Part shown: piece by piece, positions 30,879 to 35,622 of the stretch | Numbering within the stretch: the first letter of the stretch is position 1 | Layout of the letters: every line of letters starts with the position of its first letter | IMG/VR virus record: IMGVR_UViG_3300044972_001663 | Coordinates: 1-35,622 of that record | Source of the DNA: a virus | DNA length: 35,622 nt | Reading direction: 5' to 3' (one strand) | Translations under genes and position numbers: made by a program | Notes under the pieces: generated by a model | The model's database searches: none | What the model was told of the DNA's origin: nothing | The model's input: only the letters and a program-made list of their open reading frames with translations

Positions 30879-31240
30879 TAAGACTCCTCAATGCCGTTTA
30901 CTATAATGTTGATGCTTGAGTTCGCACTAGCAGAACCAATAATTTGGTCGCTGTTTGTTGCGTTTGCTGTACCACCGTTGTTATTGAGAACAAGGTTGGT
31001 CGCAATCATCACCGACTCGTTTGCAGCCAATGACAACTGATTAACAAAGTTTTGACCCGTTGCTTGGCTAACACCCGCTGGCTTGCATACCAAAGTAACA
31101 GTGGCGGCACCGGCAGTCGTGTTGCAGAGCATAATCTGCTTTACGATTGTCGTTACGCCCAATGGAACCGTGTAAAGAACTGTCGTTGTGGTGGTCGTGA
31201 GCACTGTTGGACCAGCAATTCGTTTTTGTGTTAGTGCCAT
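30878..31240 (-). CDS. small tail protein, 120 aa
   Basis: A 120-residue beta-rich protein (VLTTTTTTVLYTVPLGVTTI...). Its central pattern TVLYTVP...V.NI..TNAT is shared with the 102-residue protein at 34456, so the two are paralogues of a small fibre- or tip-associated family. It shares one-base or TAATG overlaps with both neighbours. Confidence 0.65.
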   Translation of the reverse strand: MALTQKRIAGPTVLTTTTTTVLYTVPLGVTTIVKQIMLCNTTAGAATVTLVCKPAGVSQATGQNFVNQLSLAANESVMIATNLVLNNNGGTANATNSDQIIGSASANSSINIIVNGIEES

Positions 31241-31692
31241 TACATGACCTCCATGATTAACGTAAGTTTTGTGTCTCTGATGATATCGCTGTTAACCCAG
31301 TTGGTGCCATCGTACTTAAGTAGCTGTTCGGCAACTGCACCACCAACGCTGATATTCGTAAGTGACGATAATGTTCCAATTGTTGATGACCATTCAATTC
31401 CAGCACTTGCTGAAGTATTTACTTTAAGAAATTGACCGTTTGTTCCAAGTGACAAAATTGCTGGCGTGTCATTTGACGTTGCAACAATAAGGTCGCCAGT
31501 GCCATTCATGATTGTCGGCTGAATTGCAGCAGTAGCGGCAAGCTGCGATGCCGAAATCGTTCCGGTTCCTATCGTGGTTGGAGCATAGGAAACGAGAAGG
31601 TTCCATCCTGTGCCGTCGTACTCCCAGACTCTTCCGCCAGAAGAGTGCTGGTCGCCAGCGGTAGGCGAGTTCGGGAAGTCAATTGCTGGCAT
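31240..31692 (-). CDS. tail-fibre protein, 150 aa
   Basis: A 150-residue protein starting PAIDFPNSPTAGDQHSSGGR and continuing VWEYDGTGWNLL, a typical phage fibre-start repeat, with SLGTNGQFLKVNTSASAGIEW and LLKYDGTNWVNSD later. It is a virion fibre or tip component. Confidence 0.75.
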   Translation of the reverse strand: MPAIDFPNSPTAGDQHSSGGRVWEYDGTGWNLLVSYAPTTIGTGTISASQLAATAAIQPTIMNGTGDLIVATSNDTPAILSLGTNGQFLKVNTSASAGIEWSSTIGTLSSLTNISVGGAVAEQLLKYDGTNWVNSDIIRDTKLTLIMEVM

Positions 31693-31693
31693 A

Positions 31694-34456
31694 TTAAGCC
31701 TGAGCCTCTTTCCATGAGAGTCGTCCGAACACGTTCACGGTCGATGAGCCAAGGTTGGTAACCATGATGTGGAGTGTGTCTGGACCATCAGGGTAGAAGC
31801 CTGTTTGGGTTCCAGCCGCGCCGCCACCTAAAACTGAGTTTCCAAGGTCACGCACCTGTCCGAGGTCAATGGAGTTTGCACCAGTTCCCACGAAAAAACC
31901 ACCAGTTATTTCACCACCCGAAACCGTCGCCACTGCACCACCTTGGTAGTCTGCGATTTGTGCCAAACTGGATGTTGGTGAATTAATCGCCGTAAATGTT
32001 CTTGATGCAGACGGGGTGCCATTCAGCACTGCAGTTACGAGAAGATTGGCATTAGCATTAGTCGTAGTTACGTCAAGTGCATTGAGAATCAACTGCATTC
32101 TGTTTACGAGTTCTCGAGCACCAAAAACACCAGTCTGACCGTTATCCACCGATGGCGAAACACGAATTGCGAACAGTGCGTTTGTTCCGCCAGCAGAAAT
32201 GGAGGTAGCATTCTTTTGCCCGTAGGTAAAGATGAGCGACTTGTCGTCGTCATATCTTCCGTCCATCATTACAGAAGTTCCCCAGTGAGAAATTGACGGA
32301 GCATATGTTGGAAACGCATATGATACTTGAACTGGGTTAGTGGTTGAGTAGGTAAATGCTGTTCCAGTGGTCAAGCCCATCGGAGCAATAGTTGCTACTG
32401 GGTTTGTTGATGTAAGGGCTGAACTAAGCGTGATTGATGTACCGCTGTTGATGATTGCGATGTAGCAACCGTCTGGCACGCCACCAGCAGAAATCACTCT
32501 CATTCCAACCTGCATCAAAGCACTTGAAACAACCGTGACGGTGTTAACTCCGGCTACTCCAGTAAGAGTTACACCCGTTGCTCCAGCCTTTGCTCTTGTG
32601 CAACCAGTAAATGATGTTGAAGAGATGCCAGTGTAGTTAACAAATTCGTAACCAGTACTCGCACGTCCAATCCTAAGTGTTCCCGATGTAGGGAATCCAA
32701 GTGTGGAGGAAACGTTGATTGTCGTATCTGCAGTACCAACGTTTGCTGTCGTGTATGTGGAAAATGGCTCGGTTGTTGTTTCGTAACGAGCAGGAAGGTT
32801 TCCTGAACGCATGTAAGACTCTGCGTTTAAGTTGTTGTTCAACATCTTGTGACAATAAATTACTTCGCCGTTGTTCGCTCTCATTCCCCAGCGAATTGCT
32901 CCAGCGCCGTACCACGAGTAGTCAATGTAAAACATTTGCATTTTCTTTAAATCGATGTTGTAACCACTCTTACCAGTTCCATCAAATTTGTCAAGGTTCC
33001 ATTCGCTCTGTGGAATCGCCGTATCCACGGTCATTGAAATCTGAGAGTTGAGGATATTGTTTCCCCTATACGCAGGGCTGATGGTCATTGAGGTATCGCT
33101 TGCAATATCTGTAACTCTGTAAGAAATACCACGGATAACAATATATTGACCAACAGTAAGTTGCTTGGAGTAAAAAGTTGGGAATGCAGAACTTGTCTGG
33201 GTTACTGTGCAACTACCTTGTTCCGCACTTGACTTTCCAGCAATTTGGTATGTTGAACTTCGTCTTACTGCATAAAGCGTTGTGCCGTCAAATTCAAAAA
33301 AGATACCGTTTTGTTGGTCAAACATTCCAAGCCTGTTGACACAACCAAACCAGTTTGAAACAGTCGCATAGTATGGACCAGATGCGACAATCGCTGTTGG
33401 GGCTGTCACTGGGGTATACGTGAATGTGTCGTACCCAGTGATTGTGTAGACATTAAATGTTCCGTTGAACCCTTCTTCTATGGCACCGTAAACCACAACC
33501 TCTGAACCAGGAAGAAGGTTGTGTCGCTCTTTTGTTCTTACTGTGCAAAGCCCAGTTCCAGAATCATATGAAAGAGCGTCAAGTTGAAGTGATGGCTTAA
33601 GCACTGTTCCTGAACTGATTTGGATACCTTTACCTGATTGGTATCGGAAATATCGGCGTGTTTGACGAACTGCTGACTGGTAATTTGATTGGCTATTGCT
33701 TGAGAAAATTACACCACCGTCAAAAGGTCTGTGTAGGAAGTTTCCCTGTGGCTGCGTGTAAACAGCAGCACTACCAAAAGCAATGGTGCCAGTTGGCTGT
33801 GCTTCTGCATAGTAAATAAATGATGTTGAGGAAACAATTGTTGATACTGTAAACGAACCGTTTGGAGGGTTGGTTGACGCCGTTAGACCCCTTATTCCGA
33901 TTTCGTTTCCGAGAGACAGGTTGTGTGGGATTGTTGTTGTAACCGTTATGGCCAGACCGCTATAGGTGACACTGGTTGGTGCTGCACCAATTTGAGCAGA
34001 AGTGTAAAGGTTGCCAATAAAAATCAATGTTTTGTTGCTATCAAAAATGTTTGTCAATGTTGAAGTATTTACAGAACTCGCCGTATATGTTGCAGAGGTG
34101 GTACCGTTGCTTGTCTCAATAAGGTAGTTACCGTTTGCTATAGGAAGAAACGAGTCCTGAACAGATATCGCCGTTCCCACAGCAGGCGCACCGGAGGCAA
34201 ATGTAATAGTTACAGTTTTTGAACCGTTTGGTAAGGAAATACCAGTAACCGTGGTAATTGGGGCTTGGGTATTAAACACGAACGGACGGTTGTCGGTTAG
34301 GGCAACGTTTTCCCATTTTGTAATTTGAGTACCGTATTCAAAGTCGGTGTCAATCAAGGACTGAGCAGTAGATACCCTGAATTTTTGTACTGGGTCAGTT
34401 AGGTTCTCGGTGCCTTCGACTCTGTTGCTTGCAATGGGGAGTTTATTGATAGACAT
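31694..34456 (-). CDS. large structural (tail/baseplate) protein, 920 aa
   Basis: A 920-residue protein with the N-terminus KLPIASNRVEGTENLTDPVQ and SLIDTDFEYGTQITKWEN, which I recognise from a conserved family of large tail proteins in freshwater and marine phages. The rest is beta-rich with many Thr/Ser/Asn repeats, including TGISLPNGSKTVTITFASGA-type segments. It probably forms part of the tail tip or fibre base. It overlaps the next gene by one base (TAATG). Confidence 0.75.
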   Translation of the reverse strand: MSINKLPIASNRVEGTENLTDPVQKFRVSTAQSLIDTDFEYGTQITKWENVALTDNRPFVFNTQAPITTVTGISLPNGSKTVTITFASGAPAVGTAISVQDSFLPIANGNYLIETSNGTTSATYTASSVNTSTLTNIFDSNKTLIFIGNLYTSAQIGAAPTSVTYSGLAITVTTTIPHNLSLGNEIGIRGLTASTNPPNGSFTVSTIVSSTSFIYYAEAQPTGTIAFGSAAVYTQPQGNFLHRPFDGGVIFSSNSQSNYQSAVRQTRRYFRYQSGKGIQISSGTVLKPSLQLDALSYDSGTGLCTVRTKERHNLLPGSEVVVYGAIEEGFNGTFNVYTITGYDTFTYTPVTAPTAIVASGPYYATVSNWFGCVNRLGMFDQQNGIFFEFDGTTLYAVRRSSTYQIAGKSSAEQGSCTVTQTSSAFPTFYSKQLTVGQYIVIRGISYRVTDIASDTSMTISPAYRGNNILNSQISMTVDTAIPQSEWNLDKFDGTGKSGYNIDLKKMQMFYIDYSWYGAGAIRWGMRANNGEVIYCHKMLNNNLNAESYMRSGNLPARYETTTEPFSTYTTANVGTADTTINVSSTLGFPTSGTLRIGRASTGYEFVNYTGISSTSFTGCTRAKAGATGVTLTGVAGVNTVTVVSSALMQVGMRVISAGGVPDGCYIAIINSGTSITLSSALTSTNPVATIAPMGLTTGTAFTYSTTNPVQVSYAFPTYAPSISHWGTSVMMDGRYDDDKSLIFTYGQKNATSISAGGTNALFAIRVSPSVDNGQTGVFGARELVNRMQLILNALDVTTTNANANLLVTAVLNGTPSASRTFTAINSPTSSLAQIADYQGGAVATVSGGEITGGFFVGTGANSIDLGQVRDLGNSVLGGGAAGTQTGFYPDGPDTLHIMVTNLGSSTVNVFGRLSWKEAQA

Positions 34457-34764
34457 TATGCAATCTCCATTCCAGAGATATGGAACTTAAGGCTTGATGC
34501 CGTTGTCGCTCCGCCAGTAATCGTGTCTGTTGCTACCAAAACCTGCTTGAGGTCAAATGTGACGATTCCTCTTGCATCAATGCCGATTTGGGAGCAGTAT
34601 TCATGACCATCAAGGCTGATGCTGAACGTTGTGGCATTATCCGAGGCATTAGTTACGGCAATGTTGGTGACAACCGTTGAGGTCGCCGACGGAACCGTGT
34701 AAAGAACGGTTGCGAGGTTGGTTGTAGCAGTACCCCTAAAAAGAACTTTTGCTGTATTAGCCAC
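34456..34764 (-). CDS. small tail protein, 102 aa
   Basis: A 102-residue protein with a GTG start and GGAG seven bases upstream. It is a paralogue of the 120-residue protein at 30878 (TVLYTVPSATSTVVTNIAVT). It lies between the fibre gene at the window edge and the large structural gene. Confidence 0.65.
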   Translation of the reverse strand: MANTAKVLFRGTATTNLATVLYTVPSATSTVVTNIAVTNASDNATTFSISLDGHEYCSQIGIDARGIVTFDLKQVLVATDTITGGATTASSLKFHISGMEIA

Positions 34765-34782
34765 TAATTACTCCATTCATCT

Positions 34783-35622
34783 CTAGAAGGCACCCATAAT
34801 AATAGCAGTCTCAACATCATTGGTAACCAATGCTGAAGAGCCCCACTTCAAACCAGTTGCCGTGGTTGAGTCAGCAACTAAAACGGAATTGTTTGACCCA
34901 ACAGCAAGTTTTGCGATTGTGTTGTTGGCAGTTCCAGCCAAAAGGTCGCCCTTGGCATCAATGGTGTTCAAAACAGTATTGATACCAATTTCAACCCATC
35001 CACTGTTGTAGTAAACATAGGCAACGCTTGTGCTGGAGTTGAACCAAACCTGACCAGTGACCGGACTTGCAGGTGCTGTACTAGATGTAGAAATACTTAC
35101 ACCAGAAGCACCAACTTCAATCCAGAATGAGTCGTAGTAAACGTAGGTTGAGCCAGTGTCAGAGTCAAACCAGAACTGTCCAGCCTGTGGAGAAGCAGGG
35201 GCGCTTGTTGAAATGGTTGCTCCGCCGTTAATCGTTGCATTGACCCAGTTGGTGCCATTCCATTGCAGAACCTGACCAGTTGACGAGGACGTGATTACGA
35301 CATCGCCAACATCATCAAGAACGCTTACCGATGGGATTGTTGCTGGAGCCCAAGTGTCGGTTGATGAGGCATATTGAAGGAACTGACCATTGGTTGCACC
35401 AGCAGTCGAAACGTCATTCAGGTCGTTTAGTTCAGACGATGTGGTTAGGGCATCGGTAATTCCATAGCCAGAAACCGTTGTTGGTGCGGTTCCAGCCGTG
35501 ACGCGACCGTAGGTGTCAACAGTTACCGACCTGTAGGTTCCGGCGGTAACAACGCCGGATGCAAGGTCAATATCGTCTGCGTTAACAACAATTCTTCCTG
35601 ATGATGCAGTTCCAATATCAAC
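34783..35622 (-). CDS. tail-fibre protein, N-terminus beyond the window
   Basis: The frame is open from the right edge to a TAG at 34783 (279 codons visible). It contains typical fibre motifs: YRSVTVDTYGRVTAGTAP, STSELNDLNDVST-type, GQVLQWNGTNWVNATI, and a tandem pair of about 36 residues around APASPQAGQFWFDSDTG...FWIEVG and APASPVTGQVWFNSSTS...GWVEIG. The end AKGDLLAGTANNTIAKLAVG resembles the plus-strand fibre gene at 17197. The start is not in the window. Confidence 0.8.
   Translation of the reverse strand, partial: VDIGTASSGRIVVNADDIDLASGVVTAGTYRSVTVDTYGRVTAGTAPTTVSGYGITDALTTSSELNDLNDVSTAGATNGQFLQYASSTDTWAPATIPSVSVLDDVGDVVITSSSTGQVLQWNGTNWVNATINGGATISTSAPASPQAGQFWFDSDTGSTYVYYDSFWIEVGASGVSISTSSTAPASPVTGQVWFNSSTSVAYVYYNSGWVEIGINTVLNTIDAKGDLLAGTANNTIAKLAVGSNNSVLVADSTTATGLKWGSSALVTNDVETAIIMGAF

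Noticed and set aside
1-35622. CRISPR array, transposase, integrase or attachment site
   Set aside because: No regularly spaced palindromic repeats and no recognisable recombinase or transposase were found; the local repeats are irregularly spaced and lie at gene starts or within genes.

Overview
This window looks like part of a double-stranded DNA tailed phage genome. It has a 3' tail-fibre gene running off the right edge, an endolysin and a possible holin, several tail proteins with low-complexity or collagen-like sequence, replication-type small genes, two tRNA genes and tightly overlapping ATGA/TAATG gene junctions. A WhiB-family iron-sulfur regulator, a proteasome-beta-like Ntn hydrolase, Thr-rich linkers in a huge surface protein and several start codons placed like leaderless mRNAs all point to an actinobacterial host. 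A freshwater actinobacterium is my inference from the family mix and moderate GC; it is not shown directly.

Layout. (1) 0.15-2.4 kb, plus strand: a MoxR-type AAA+ ATPase and a VWA protein with an HExxH motif, closed by two strong hairpins. (2) 2.5-7.9 kb, mostly plus strand: small early or replication genes, including a replication-protein-like C-terminal domain, a possible G39P-type helicase loader, ribbon-helix-helix and zinc-ribbon proteins, and about ten copies of a short directional repeat (core TGACGGTGGYGGAAAG), several just upstream of starts. A roughly 640-base stretch without a convincing gene (3654-4298) holds inverted repeats. Two tRNAs (Arg-TCT, Asn-GTT) follow. (3) 8.1-13 kb: WhiB, a proteasome-like hydrolase, a metallophosphoesterase, a wHTH regulator divergent from them, and the lysis genes (M15 endolysin, small membrane protein). 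(4) 13-17 kb, minus strand: a 1327-residue secreted, membrane-anchored protein with beta-helix and Thr-rich linkers. (5) 17.2-19.6 kb, plus strand: tail proteins. (6) 19.7-28.7 kb: a modification island with at least six probable non-haem-iron 2-oxoglutarate oxygenase or cupin domains in separate genes, one of them fused to a glycosyltransferase-like domain, plus a flavin-dependent tryptophan-type halogenase, a YkgJ-type Cys cluster protein and unknown phage families. (7) 28.7-35.6 kb, minus strand: tail-fibre and structural genes in one tightly packed operon, ending with a collagen-like, histidine-rich protein.

How it may work together. The oxygenase/glycosyltransferase/halogenase island lies exactly between two groups of tail genes. 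The neighbouring tail proteins are rich in Asn-Pro-Gly collagen-like repeats, Pro-Val repeats and Gly-rich stretches, which are the kind of sequence prolyl hydroxylases and hydroxyproline glycosyltransferases act on. The most interesting hypothesis here is therefore a phage-encoded post-translational modification system for its own tail fibres. Modification of host envelope components or small metabolites is the alternative.
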